The notes below the pieces were generated by a model. The model saw nothing but the letters and a program-made list of their open reading frames with translations, searched no databases and was not told the DNA's origin. Both the position numbers and the translations under genes were made by a program. A stretch of DNA of 64,000 nucleotides from Rhodococcus rhodochrous (GTDB taxonomy: Bacteria > Actinomycetota > Actinomycetes > Mycobacteriales > Mycobacteriaceae), in the NCBI RefSeq assembly GCF_900187265.1, contig NZ_LT906450.1:2719444-2783443 (forward strand). Direction: 5' to 3'. Below, piece after piece: positions 43,715 to 52,062 of the stretch (position 1 is the stretch's first letter; each line of letters starts with the position of its first letter).

Positions 43715-44968
43715 ATGACCGACGTAGCCAACAGCATGCTCACCGCGCAGACGAACACCGGATCACTGGATCTTCGACCGTCTCCCAGGGCGCTCGAACT
43801 CGAACAGGCGCTCGTGGAGTTCATGCACAGCCACGTGTTCCCCGCCGAACACGAATACGAGGCCTACCGGCGCAACGTCGGTCCCGACGACCACACCGTC
43901 CCACCCGTCATCGAGACCCTCAAGCAGGAGGCCCGCAAGCGCGGTCTGTGGAATCTGTTCCTCCCCTCCGAATCCGGTATCGGGCAGCTCGACTACGCCG
44001 GGCTCGCCGAGATCACCGGCTGGAGCCTGCATCTCGCCCCGGAAGCCACCAATGGGCAGGCTCCCGATACCGGCAACATGGAACTGCTCCACCTGTTCGG
44101 CACCGATGATCAGAAGAAGCAGTGGCTCGACCCACTGTTGAACGGCGAGATCCGGTCCGCTTTCTCCATGACCGAGATCGCCGTGGCCAGCTCCGATGCC
44201 ACCAACATCGAGACCAGAATCGAGCGCGACGGCGACAGCTACATCATCAACGGTCGCAAGTGGTGGACCAGCGGCGCCGCGGATCCCCGCTGCAAGGTGC
44301 TGATCGTCATGGGCAAGACCGATCCGAGCGCCGACACCCATCGTCAGCAGTCCATGATCCTGGTGCCGATCGACACTCCCGGTGTCACGATCGTCCGCGA
44401 CCTGCCGGTGTTCGGACGACACGACCAGCACGGTCACTGTGAAGTCGTCTACGACAACGTCCGCGTTCCCGCCGAGAACCTCCTCGGGGAGGAGGGCGGC
44501 GGCTTCGCCATGGCGCAGGCACGTCTCGGACCCGGCCGCATCCACCACTGCATGCGCGCACTCGGTGCTGCCGAACGGGCCCTGGCGCTGATGACCACGC
44601 GCGCGCAGGGACGTGTCGCCTTCGGCAAGACACTGGCCGAGCAGGGGGTGGTGCAGCATCAGATCGCCGAATCGCGCGTCGCGATCGAACAGGCCCGGCT
44701 GCTGTGTCGTCTCGCGGCCAAGACCATCGACGAACACGGCAACAAGGCCGCCGCTCCCTACGTGTCCGCCGCGAAGGTCGCGGTACCGCGCATGACCCTC
44801 GAGGTCATCGACCGGGCGATCCAGGTACACGGCGGAGCGGGCATGAGCGACGACGTGCCCCTCGCCGCGATGTACGGCTGGCACCGCGCCATGCGCATCT
44901 ACGACGGGCCCGACGAAGTGCACCTGCGCACGATCGCCAAGAACGAACTGCGCAAGTACCCGAGGTGA
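43715..44968 (+). CDS. Acyl-CoA dehydrogenase (FadE-like)
   Basis: 417 residues, ATG at 43715 with GGGAGAAAC upstream. SAFSMTEIAVASSDATNIET and YIINGRKWWTSGAADPRCK are the FAD and substrate region. RIHHCMRALGAAERALALM and IQVHGGAGMSDDVPLAAMYG complete the fold. The length matches the longer ACAD11-like group. It oxidises an acyl-CoA, transferring electrons to ETF. It follows the regulator by 57 bp and fits with the CoA ligase as a degradation set. Confidence 0.93.
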   Translation: MTDVANSMLTAQTNTGSLDLRPSPRALELEQALVEFMHSHVFPAEHEYEAYRRNVGPDDHTVPPVIETLKQEARKRGLWNLFLPSESGIGQLDYAGLAEITGWSLHLAPEATNGQAPDTGNMELLHLFGTDDQKKQWLDPLLNGEIRSAFSMTEIAVASSDATNIETRIERDGDSYIINGRKWWTSGAADPRCKVLIVMGKTDPSADTHRQQSMILVPIDTPGVTIVRDLPVFGRHDQHGHCEVVYDNVRVPAENLLGEEGGGFAMAQARLGPGRIHHCMRALGAAERALALMTTRAQGRVAFGKTLAEQGVVQHQIAESRVAIEQARLLCRLAAKTIDEHGNKAAAPYVSAAKVAVPRMTLEVIDRAIQVHGGAGMSDDVPLAAMYGWHRAMRIYDGPDEVHLRTIAKNELRKYPR

Positions 44969-45074
44969 CCGCGCTCCTCGTACGGGTGGGGACGCGGCCG
45001 ATCGTAGGGCCGGCACCGTAGGCCGATCACGACCGTGCGTCGGACTCTCGTTCCACTCGACATACTGTTTGCCT

Positions 45075-45671
45075 ATGGCCGCCGGTTTCGATTTCTCCTG
45101 GGCTCAATTCTTGTGGATCGTGCTCATCTTCGTGGGTGTGCCGACCCTGATCGGCGTGAGCATGGTGTGGGTTGCCTGGCAGCGGGAGCGTGCCGGTGTC
45201 CGGAGTCCGTCGAGCGACCACGAGCAGACCGGTGATCGACCCGTGGGTCTCGGCCTGCGCGGCCTGTGGGCGACCGGTGCAACCGCATTCGCACTCGGAT
45301 TCTTGTCCTGCGCGGGATGGTTGAGTTGGTCGGCCGAGCACGACGGCGAGTTCCGAGGTCCCGGCCTGCCCGCACCGAACGAGTTCCCCACCTGGCAGGT
45401 GATCGCCTGTGGAGTGACCGTCGTGCTGGCATGCTTCCTTTGCGCTCGTCGATCCCGCTGGGTGGTGAGCGGTGGACTGGCCGCCGCAATCGGCACGGCG
45501 GCAGGGTTCACCACCGCATTCAGCGTGGTTGCCAGTACCGACGACACCGGCCAGGCGGGAGTGGGTGTGATGCTCTCGGAGATCGGATGGGGTATCGGGC
45601 TGTGCCTGCTGATGCTTGTCAGGGCTGCTCGGATCAGAGGGGCGCGTCGCAGAGCGGTGGGCGCGTCGTAG
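45075..45671 (+). CDS. Membrane protein of unknown function
   Basis: 198 residues with about five hydrophobic segments (FLWIVLIFVGVPTLIGVSMV, GATAFALGFLSCAGWLSW, VIACGVTVVLACFLCA, GLAAAIGTAAGFTTAF, IGWGIGLCLLMLV). A cytoplasmic loop with basic and acidic residues follows the first. Start at ATG 45075; a TTG two codons earlier is possible. No family recognised. Confidence 0.75.
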   Translation: MAAGFDFSWAQFLWIVLIFVGVPTLIGVSMVWVAWQRERAGVRSPSSDHEQTGDRPVGLGLRGLWATGATAFALGFLSCAGWLSWSAEHDGEFRGPGLPAPNEFPTWQVIACGVTVVLACFLCARRSRWVVSGGLAAAIGTAAGFTTAFSVVASTDDTGQAGVGVMLSEIGWGIGLCLLMLVRAARIRGARRRAVGAS

Positions 45672-45791
45672 CTCATCGATGCGGTGGTGGGGAACGATCC
45701 GTGTCCCCGCCGAGCCCGCGGAATGTCGAGATCCGAGCACCGGCTCCGTCCCAGCAGCAAACGGACGAGACAACATCGAAGGATGGATCCC

Positions 45792-46232
45792 ATGGCACAC
45801 GTACGACGTTTCGACCATGTCGGCCTCACCGTCTCCGACCTCGACGTCGCGACGGCGTTCTTCGTCGGCCTCGGCTTCGAGGTCGAAGGCACCGGCTCTG
45901 TGCAGGGCGACTTTCCCGCGACCGTCTGCGGACTCCCCGGCACGCACTGCGAGATCGTGATGCTCCGACCTCCGGACGGAGGGACCCGGCTCGAGCTTTC
46001 GCGCTTCATCGCGCCCGATCACCTCCCCGGTTCGCCGACCGCGATGCCGAACGAGCTCGGGATCCGCAATGTGTCGTTCGAGGTCGGCGACCTCCAAGTT
46101 GCCGTCGACGCTGTAGCCGAGCAGGGTTACGGGCTCGTCGGGGGTATCGGTGAGTACGAGAACAGCGTGCGAATGGCGTACGTGCGGGGACCTGACGGCA
46201 TCATCGTGTCGTTGTTCGAACAGCTCGGATGA
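45792..46232 (+). CDS. VOC-family protein, glyoxalase-like
   Basis: 146 residues from ATG 45792 with AAGGA five bases upstream. RRFDHVGLTVSDLDVATAFF and NVSFEVGDLQVAVDAVAEQG mark the two repeats, and YVRGPDGIIVSLFEQLG is the C-terminal metal-ligand strand with a glutamate. Likely a small-molecule isomerase, lyase or resistance protein; ligand unknown. Confidence 0.88.
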   Translation: MAHVRRFDHVGLTVSDLDVATAFFVGLGFEVEGTGSVQGDFPATVCGLPGTHCEIVMLRPPDGGTRLELSRFIAPDHLPGSPTAMPNELGIRNVSFEVGDLQVAVDAVAEQGYGLVGGIGEYENSVRMAYVRGPDGIIVSLFEQLG

Positions 46233-46289
46233 CGCTCGCCCCCGCCGGCGGAGATCGGCACCGAACCTCTCGATGATCGGGCGACCGGC

Positions 46290-47357
46290 TCAGCTCGTCC
46301 CGGCGGCCCTCGCTGCATCCAGTTCGGCGCGGAGAGAGGCCGATTCGGTTCTCAGCGTCAGATTTTCCGACTGAAGCGTCTTCGTCTCGTCGCGCAAGGC
46401 GATGATCTCCTCGCGCAGTGCCGACAGTTCGGCCCGGAGTTCGTCGCCGCGTGCTCGCGCCGCGGTCTCGGCTGCCTGGGCCGTCGCGGCGGTGATGCGG
46501 GATTCCTCGAGTCGGCTCCGTAGCTCGGAGGTGCGGTCGCGCTCGGTGGTGAGCTCGGTGTCGAGGCGCTCGCGGGTTGCGACCTCCCGGTCGAGTGCGG
46601 CCTGCAGGCGCGCGATCTCGGCTCGCAGGTCGGTGATCTCGACGGTCGCGCGCTCACGCTGGGTTGCTGCGTCGTCGAGTTCGCGTCGCTGTGCGGTGAG
46701 GGACTCGTCCTGCTGGACGATCGTCGCACGCAGGTCGCCGACTACCCGTGTGTGCTCGGCGGTCGCGGCCTCGAACTCGTCCTTCCACCGCTGCAGTGTT
46801 GCGGCGTGCTCGTCCTTCAGGCGCGTCAACTCGGCGTGATGCGCCTCGTCGAGTCGGCGCACCTGTTCGGTGTGTGCGGTGCGAGCGTCGGCGAGTTCGG
46901 CGTCGACGGCGGCCACTGCCGCGTCGGCGTTGTCGCGGTCCTCGAGTGCCTGGGCGAGCTGTTCGCGTAGCCGGACGATCTTCGCGTCGGCGTCGGCTTT
47001 GACCTTCGCGAGTTCGGCGGCGGACCGCGTCATCTGCGCCTCGAGAGCCTCGGCGTCGGTGAGCTTGTCGACCGCGGTGGTGATCCGTTCGGCGATCGCC
47101 GAGTACTGCTCGACGCTGTTGGTGGCGAGGGCACGTAGGGCAGTGGTGGCGGCCGTGAGCGCGGAGACCGCATCGTCCGGGCTCTCGACGACCGCCGGGG
47201 CCGTGCCGGCGGCTTCTTTCTTGGCGCGTTCGCGTTCGCGATAGGCGCGCACACGGTCGGCTGCCGTGGCGTACTTCCGAGGGCGTCCCACCCGGGGTTT
47301 GCTCGCGTCGTCCTCGTCGGTGGTCGCTTCGGGGGTGGGGGAGTGTGCGTCGGTCAT
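46290..47357 (-). CDS. Coiled-coil protein with basic DNA-binding-like N-terminus
   Basis: 355 residues. After an acidic head, residues about 20-46 carry KPRVGRPRKYATAADRVRAY, an AT-hook-like GRPRK element running into a basic helix. From about residue 65 to the end the protein is almost continuous coiled coil rich in Ala, Glu, Arg and Leu. The layout resembles KfrA-type plasmid proteins and other nucleoid-structuring factors, but I cannot assign a family. The AT-rich, palindrome-rich region directly upstream may be its binding site. Confidence 0.78.
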   Translation of the reverse strand: MTDAHSPTPEATTDEDDASKPRVGRPRKYATAADRVRAYRERERAKKEAAGTAPAVVESPDDAVSALTAATTALRALATNSVEQYSAIAERITTAVDKLTDAEALEAQMTRSAAELAKVKADADAKIVRLREQLAQALEDRDNADAAVAAVDAELADARTAHTEQVRRLDEAHHAELTRLKDEHAATLQRWKDEFEAATAEHTRVVGDLRATIVQQDESLTAQRRELDDAATQRERATVEITDLRAEIARLQAALDREVATRERLDTELTTERDRTSELRSRLEESRITAATAQAAETAARARGDELRAELSALREEIIALRDETKTLQSENLTLRTESASLRAELDAARAAGTS

Positions 47358-47443
47358 GGAGGTCCTCGTCGTGGCGCGTCGAAATCCCGGGTCGCAGGTA
47401 TCGTACCGCATTCAGTTACGTAATTAAGCAACAGTAATGTGAT

Positions 47444-47501
47444 GAAACGAAACGATATGAAACGCTGTGAACTGGGTAAAAACCGCACGATGGGGCGTTT
47501 C
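47444..47501. repeat. GAAACG repeats upstream of coiled-coil gene
   Basis: Three GAAACG copies at 47444-47449, 47449-47454 and 47459-47464 and an inverted CGTTTC at 47496-47501, in unusually AT-rich sequence for this window. Just before lies the palindrome TTACGTAA. Iteron-like or operator-like. Confidence 0.5.
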
Positions 47502-47526
47502 GTAACGAAGGTCGCAGTAGAAACAA

Positions 47527-47588
47527 CTCGATCTCATCCGTGATCGAGTGTGCGTACTGATCGTCATAATCCCCACTTATGACGATCA
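47527..47588. promoter_or_regulatory. Two palindromes in divergent intergenic region
   Basis: CTCGATC-N8-GATCGAG (47527-47548) and TGATCGTCATA-N9-TATGACGATCA (47558-47588), the latter with perfect 11-bp arms. Both lie in the 500-bp space between the coiled-coil gene (minus) and the racemase-family gene (plus). No gene is recognisable within that space. Confidence 0.6.
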
Positions 47589-47857
47589 AGTGCCGACACG
47601 GGTCGAAAACTGTGCATCCCTCCGATCCGGGGATCGGGGAGCCGGCAGAAAAGTGGGACCCTCGGCTCCGGCGCCGGTCGTCAGGTGCGCGGAACGCGAG
47701 TCGTCAACTGTGTGCCCGGGCCGGCGGAGGCGATGAAAGGCATTGCAGCGCTGGAATTCTGCGCTCGGTCGAGCGTGCATGTCGATGAAGGAGGGATAGT
47801 CGAACGGGCTCTGCATACGAAGGGTGATCTCAGGTGCAGGACAAAGGGGGTACAGGG

Positions 47858-48580
47858 ATGAGACATGTCGGAATCCTGGGCCACAGCTGGGAAGGTGCCT
47901 CGCTGTGCTGGCGCGAGGTGTGTCAGCACAGCACCCGTGTCGGGCATCCGGCACATCCGGACGTCACCATGGACTGCATCTCCTTCGAGCGCTGCATGCC
48001 CGCGTGGGAGCGCGGGGACCACGAGGCGGTGCGCGCCGTACTTGCGACCAGCGTCGATCGTCTGGCCAGGGTCGGATGCGACTTCTTCGTGTGTCCGGAC
48101 AACACCGCCCATCTTGCGCTCGAAACGCCCGGCGATCCCCTCGCGATTCCCGGGCTGCACCTGATCGACGTTGTCGCCGACGCGGCGCAGTGCGCCGGGC
48201 ACCGACGCGTCGGCATCCTGGGAACGCGGTTCACCATGCAGGGCCCTCTGTACCCCCGCGAACTGGCGGCACGAGGAATCGAGGCCGTCATCCCGACGGA
48301 CGACGATCAGGCCCTGGTGCACGCGGCGATCTTCGACGAATTGGTGCACGGCGTCTTCCGGGACGAGACCCGGGCGTCCTTCATGGACCTCATCGGCAGA
48401 CTCGCGGACTCCGGGTGCGACGCGGTCGCGCTGGTGTGCACCGAGATCCCGCTGCTGGTCTCCCCGGACGACTCGCCGTTACCGGTACTGGATTCGACAC
48501 GGCTGTCCGGACGAGCGGCCCTCGAGGTGGCACTGGGAACGCGCGACCTGCCGACCTGGCGCGGCGGACAGTTCCGGTGA
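47858..48580 (+). CDS. Aspartate/glutamate racemase-family protein
   Basis: 240 residues from ATG 47858. RHVGILGHSWEGASLCWREV is the family start (GILGG-like). The two catalytic cysteines are in FFVCPDNTAHLAL and ALVCTEIPLLVS. HRRVGILGTRFTMQG and FMDLIGRLADSGCDAV are further conserved parts. It would racemise Asp, Glu or a related acid by two-cysteine acid-base chemistry. Single gene with palindromes upstream. Confidence 0.9.
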   Translation: MRHVGILGHSWEGASLCWREVCQHSTRVGHPAHPDVTMDCISFERCMPAWERGDHEAVRAVLATSVDRLARVGCDFFVCPDNTAHLALETPGDPLAIPGLHLIDVVADAAQCAGHRRVGILGTRFTMQGPLYPRELAARGIEAVIPTDDDQALVHAAIFDELVHGVFRDETRASFMDLIGRLADSGCDAVALVCTEIPLLVSPDDSPLPVLDSTRLSGRAALEVALGTRDLPTWRGGQFR

Positions 48581-48620
48581 TAACAGGCAGGTAGCCACAG
48601 CGGGTCGTAGCATCGAGCAC

Positions 48621-48731
48621 ATGGTCCTCTTCTACGAGATCGCCCTCGTGATCGCGTCGGTGCTCATCGCGTGGTTCGCGGTATACGTGCTGTATCGCCT
48701 CGTCACCGACGAGTCCGCCGACCGGCGCTGA
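48621..48731 (+). CDS. 36-residue membrane micropeptide
   Basis: MVLFYEIALVIASVLIAWFA followed by VYVLYRLVTDES and ADRR: one membrane helix with a charged C-terminal tail, 40 bp after the racemase gene. No strong ribosome site, but composition and position make it more than chance. Unknown function. Confidence 0.5.
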   Translation: MVLFYEIALVIASVLIAWFAVYVLYRLVTDESADRR

Positions 48732-48879
48732 CAGGTCGCCGCCCGACCGGCCACATGCGGACATGTCGGCCACACTGCCCCGGCTCAGCGAGCCCGGGGT
48801 ACGTCGGCTGTCGGCGTCCCGGCTTGTCGAGCACGGGCCGCGGGCCTTCGGGGTTGCGTGGCCGGGGTGGGGGCGGACG

Positions 48880-49335
48880 ATGACCGACAGTTCGTTCCGC
48901 CCCGAGCGCACCTACCGACCGAGCCGGTGGCGGCACCTCGAGAACGCCGTGATGAGCGCTCTCACCCGCGCGGGGTTGGTGCCGCACTCCAATCTGTTGA
49001 CCACGCGCGGCAGGCGCACCGGGAAGATCCGCCGCAACCCCGTGCTGATCGTCGATCTGCACGGAAAACGTTGGCTCGTGGCCCCGTACGGATCGGTGGG
49101 GTGGGTGCACAACGCGCGTGCTGCCGGTGAGGTCGAGCTCAGCAGGCGGCGGGACACGCACCGCTACTCGATCCGTGAGGTGTCGGCGGAGGAGGCCGGG
49201 CCGGTCCTGCAGCGGTACGTCGAGTTGGCGTCCGCCACCCGACGGTATTTCGAGGCGAGCAGGAACGACCCGGTGGAGCGGTTCGTCGCGGAGGCCGATC
49301 ATCATCCGGTCTTCGAACTGCTGCCACCGACGTAG
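48880..49335 (+). CDS. Deazaflavin (F420)-dependent nitroreductase-family protein (Ddn-like)
   Basis: 151 residues from ATG 48880. LLTTRGRRTGKIRRNPVLIV is the F420-binding start of the Ddn family, and WLVAPYGSVGWVHNARAAGE follows. These enzymes reduce quinones or xenobiotics with F420H2, which fits Mycobacteriales. The longer upstream frame is not needed. It stands between the micropeptide and the LysM gene, all on the plus strand. Confidence 0.93.
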   Translation: MTDSSFRPERTYRPSRWRHLENAVMSALTRAGLVPHSNLLTTRGRRTGKIRRNPVLIVDLHGKRWLVAPYGSVGWVHNARAAGEVELSRRRDTHRYSIREVSAEEAGPVLQRYVELASATRRYFEASRNDPVERFVAEADHHPVFELLPPT

Positions 49336-49462
49336 TCGACGGACATCTCTCGTACGAGATTCGGGTAGCGCACTACGCGTGTGCATGGTGCCGACGGTGA
49401 GCACCATGATCCTCGTCGATTCGATTCGAATCGACGACCCTCCACACCACCGAGGCACGGTC

Positions 49463-50107
49463 ATGGTTACGAAATACGAAGTCGTCGCAGGCGACACCCT
49501 CTCGAAGCTGGCACAGTGGTTCTACGGTGACGCGACGTTGTACCCCGTGATCGCTGTTCCGAACGGCATCGTCGACCCGGACGACATCACCGTCGGACAG
49601 GAACTGCTCATCCCGTACATCACCGACCGGCACACCGTTGCGCCCGGCGAGACACTGTCGGGATTGGCGCAACACTTCTACGGCGACGGGACCCTGTTCC
49701 CGGTGCTCGCGGCGGCCAACCACATCACCGACCCGAACGTCGTCCGGGTCGGCCGGTCACTGCTGGTTCCCGAACTCGGGGACGTGGGGCACCACACCGT
49801 GGTCACCGGTGAGACCCTCTCGGGGCTCGCACGTCGCTGGTACGGCGAGGCGCAACTGTATCCGGTGATCTCGTTTCCGAACCACATCACCGACCCCGAC
49901 CACGTCGAGGTCGGACGGGTGCTGATCCGTCCCGGGCTCAACTACCGGCACACCGTCGTCGCAGGCGATACCCTGCGGGCTCTGGCGGAGGACCACTACG
50001 GGAACGCGGAGATGTTCGCCATGATCGCGGCTGCCAACCACATCGCCGATCCGGACAGGATCACCGTCGGGCAGGTGTTGTTCTTCCCGAACCTCACCGA
50101 CTTCTGA
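49463..50107 (+). CDS. Four-LysM protein without signal peptide
   Basis: 214 residues made of four LysM-like units of about 53 residues: YEVVAGDTLSKLAQWFYGD, HTVAPGETLSGLAQHFYGD, HTVVTGETLSGLARRWYGE and HTVVAGDTLRALAEDHYGN. Each is followed by a VGQxLxxP strand. The protein begins directly with the first unit: no signal peptide, transmembrane helix or catalytic domain. It is therefore probably cytoplasmic, as in Kbp/YgaU-type LysM proteins, or exported by another route. ATG at 49463, preceded by GAGG at a long spacing. Confidence 0.88.
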   Translation: MVTKYEVVAGDTLSKLAQWFYGDATLYPVIAVPNGIVDPDDITVGQELLIPYITDRHTVAPGETLSGLAQHFYGDGTLFPVLAAANHITDPNVVRVGRSLLVPELGDVGHHTVVTGETLSGLARRWYGEAQLYPVISFPNHITDPDHVEVGRVLIRPGLNYRHTVVAGDTLRALAEDHYGNAEMFAMIAAANHIADPDRITVGQVLFFPNLTDF

Positions 50108-50134
50108 GGAGGGATGCCGTGGGGCCGGTGCGGG

Positions 50135-50572
50135 TCAGGGGCCGACGGGGTAGTGGCTCCGGACGGCGATGCGGTTCCACGCGTTCATGACGATCGCAAG
50201 CCACGTGACGGCGGAAACCTGCTCGTCGCTGAGCGAACCGTTGTCCCACTCGTGCCGACCGGGTTCCATGGGGTGCGTGACCTCTTCCGCCAGGGCGAGC
50301 GCGGCCCGCTCCTGGTCGGAGAAGTACTGCGACTCCCGCCAGGCCGCGAGGACCGCGAGACGATCGGTGGTCTCGCCCTTCTCCAGGGCGTCCCGCGTGT
50401 GCATGCGCAGGCAGAACGCGCACCCGTTGAGCTGCGACGTGCGGATCTTCACCAGTTCGGCGAGCTTCGCATCGAGACCGGCCTGCGCGACGGCCTCCTC
50501 GACCTCCTTGTTCAATGCCAGCACGCTCTTGTAGGCGGCCGGGTGCTGCTTACCGAGATTGACGTGCGCCAT
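50135..50572 (-). CDS. AhpD-like carboxymuconolactone decarboxylase-family protein
   Basis: 145 residues starting MAHVNLGKQHPAAYKSVLAL. The redox motif SQLNGCAFCLRMHTRDALEK (CxxC with following His) is the alkylhydroperoxidase D core. ERAALALAEEVTHPMEPGRH follows as usual. It acts as a thiol peroxidase or peroxiredoxin partner. All-helical, cytoplasmic. It lies next to the HxlR gene on the same strand. Confidence 0.93.
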   Translation of the reverse strand: MAHVNLGKQHPAAYKSVLALNKEVEEAVAQAGLDAKLAELVKIRTSQLNGCAFCLRMHTRDALEKGETTDRLAVLAAWRESQYFSDQERAALALAEEVTHPMEPGRHEWDNGSLSDEQVSAVTWLAIVMNAWNRIAVRSHYPVGP

Positions 50573-50670
50573 CGTGGATGTCCTTCCGGCGAGCGACACC
50601 GGCCGGAACGACCGGCCGCTCCATTCTGTCAGCCGCATCCGGGCCGGTGGGGGCGGTTCGCGCTGCCGGA

Positions 50671-51045
50671 TCAGTGGCCGCGGTCGTACTCGTTCTGCGC
50701 GGCGGCGATCTCGGGCATCGACTCCTCCACGACGTCGATGAGCGTCAGCAGTGGCGCGGTGATGCGGCGTCCGAGGTCGGTGAGCGAGTACTCGACGTGC
50801 GGAGGGATCGTCCCCAGGACGGCTCGGTGGATCAGGCCGTCGCGTTCGAGGGTCTGCAAGGTCTGCGACAGCATGCGTTCGCTCACGCCGTCGACCCGGC
50901 GACGCAGTTCCGAGAACCGACGCGTGTCGTCGACGAGGGCCGCCAGCACCAGCACACCCCAACGCCCGGTGATGCTCTGCAGCACCGGACGCGACGGGCA
51001 CTCGCGCGCGAAGACATCGGCTTCGGGGAGGCGATCGGTGCTCAT
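50671..51045 (-). CDS. HxlR-family regulator, second paralog
   Basis: 124 residues from ATG 51045. LQSITGRWGVLVLAALVDDT, FSELRRRVDGVSERMLSQTL and HRAVLGTIPPHVEYSLTDLG are the HxlR winged helix. One cysteine at residue 16 (FARECPSRP) is the usual redox sensor. Divergent from the quinone-reductase-like gene with a perfect operator-like repeat between. The arrangement parallels the qorR/yodB type of quinone-responsive switch. Confidence 0.93.
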   Translation of the reverse strand: MSTDRLPEADVFARECPSRPVLQSITGRWGVLVLAALVDDTRRFSELRRRVDGVSERMLSQTLQTLERDGLIHRAVLGTIPPHVEYSLTDLGRRITAPLLTLIDVVEESMPEIAAAQNEYDRGH

Positions 51046-51100
51046 GAATGCCGAGTATACGGCGGCTATGCGAGCGATGGGTACTGACTCGAACGGTTGC

Positions 51101-51117
51101 ACTTACTAAAAGTAAGT
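51101..51117. promoter_or_regulatory. Candidate HxlR operator
   Basis: ACTTACT-AAA-AGTAAGT, perfect 7-bp arms, between the divergent HxlR and NmrA/QorB-like genes. The half-site ACTTAC matches the one at 20758, upstream of the other HxlR gene. Confidence 0.8.
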
Positions 51118-51166
51118 GATGAGATGGTGGGGTTCCCGAGCCCGCTCGACCACTTCGAGGAGTCCC

Positions 51167-52012
51167 ATGACCATCGCTGTCACCGGCGCCGCCGGCCACC
51201 TCGGCCGCCTGACCATCACCGCCCTCCGCGCCCGCGGAATCGCCGCAGGCGACATCGTCGCCATCGTGCGCGACGCGGCGAAGGCCGCAGACCTGGCCGC
51301 CGACGGGGTGCAGGTCCGTGTCGCGGACTACGCCGATGCGGCGGCCCTGCGCGAGGCGCTGGCCGGTGTCGACAAGCTGCTCCTCATCTCCGGCAGCGAA
51401 GTGGGACAGCGACTGCCCCAGCACACCAACATCATCGACGCCGCCAAGGCCGGCGGCGTCGCGTTCATCGCCTACACCTCGATCCTGCGCGCGGCCACGA
51501 GCCCGCTGATCCTCGCCGGCGAACACAAGGCCACCGAGGAACTGCTCGCCGCCTCCGGCATCGAGCACACCCTCCTGCGCAACGGCTGGTACTGGGAGAA
51601 CTACGACAACTCGGTCACCGCAGCCGCTGCCACCGGGGCGCTGTTCGGTTCGGCCGGCACAGGCCGCGTCGCCGGAGCGGCCCGCAAGGACTTCGCCGAA
51701 GCCGCCGCCGCGGTCCTCACGACCGAGGGACACGCCGGTGCCGTCTACGAACTCGGCGGTCAGCGACTGACCTACGCCGACCTGGCGGAGGTCCTCTCCG
51801 GCATCGTCGGCGTACCCGTGACCTACAAGGATCTGCCGAAGGAGGAGTACGCGACGATCCTCGAGAACGCCGGTGTGCCCGCACAGTTCGCGGCAGTGCT
51901 CGCCGACTCCGACGCGGGCATCGCCGTCGGCGCGCTCGACACCGACAGTGGAGATCTCGAACGCCTCATCGGACGCCCCGCCACGCCGGCAGCCGAAGCG
52001 ATCGGTGCCTGA
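51167..52012 (+). CDS. NAD(P)H-binding quinone oxidoreductase, NmrA/QorB-like
   Basis: 281 residues from ATG 51167 with GAGGAG upstream. VTGAAGHLGRLTITALRARG is the Rossmann fold start. LLLISGSEVGQRLPQHTNII and HTLLRNGWYWENY are the atypical short-chain dehydrogenase blocks characteristic of QorB/YtfG. It reduces quinones with NADPH. Divergent from the HxlR gene, so it is likely induced by quinones or electrophiles. Confidence 0.92.
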   Translation: MTIAVTGAAGHLGRLTITALRARGIAAGDIVAIVRDAAKAADLAADGVQVRVADYADAAALREALAGVDKLLLISGSEVGQRLPQHTNIIDAAKAGGVAFIAYTSILRAATSPLILAGEHKATEELLAASGIEHTLLRNGWYWENYDNSVTAAAATGALFGSAGTGRVAGAARKDFAEAAAAVLTTEGHAGAVYELGGQRLTYADLAEVLSGIVGVPVTYKDLPKEEYATILENAGVPAQFAAVLADSDAGIAVGALDTDSGDLERLIGRPATPAAEAIGA

Positions 52013-52062
52013 CACCCGCTAATCCCGTCGAGTCCGGGCGCGTGATGGCAGGATCGGGACTC

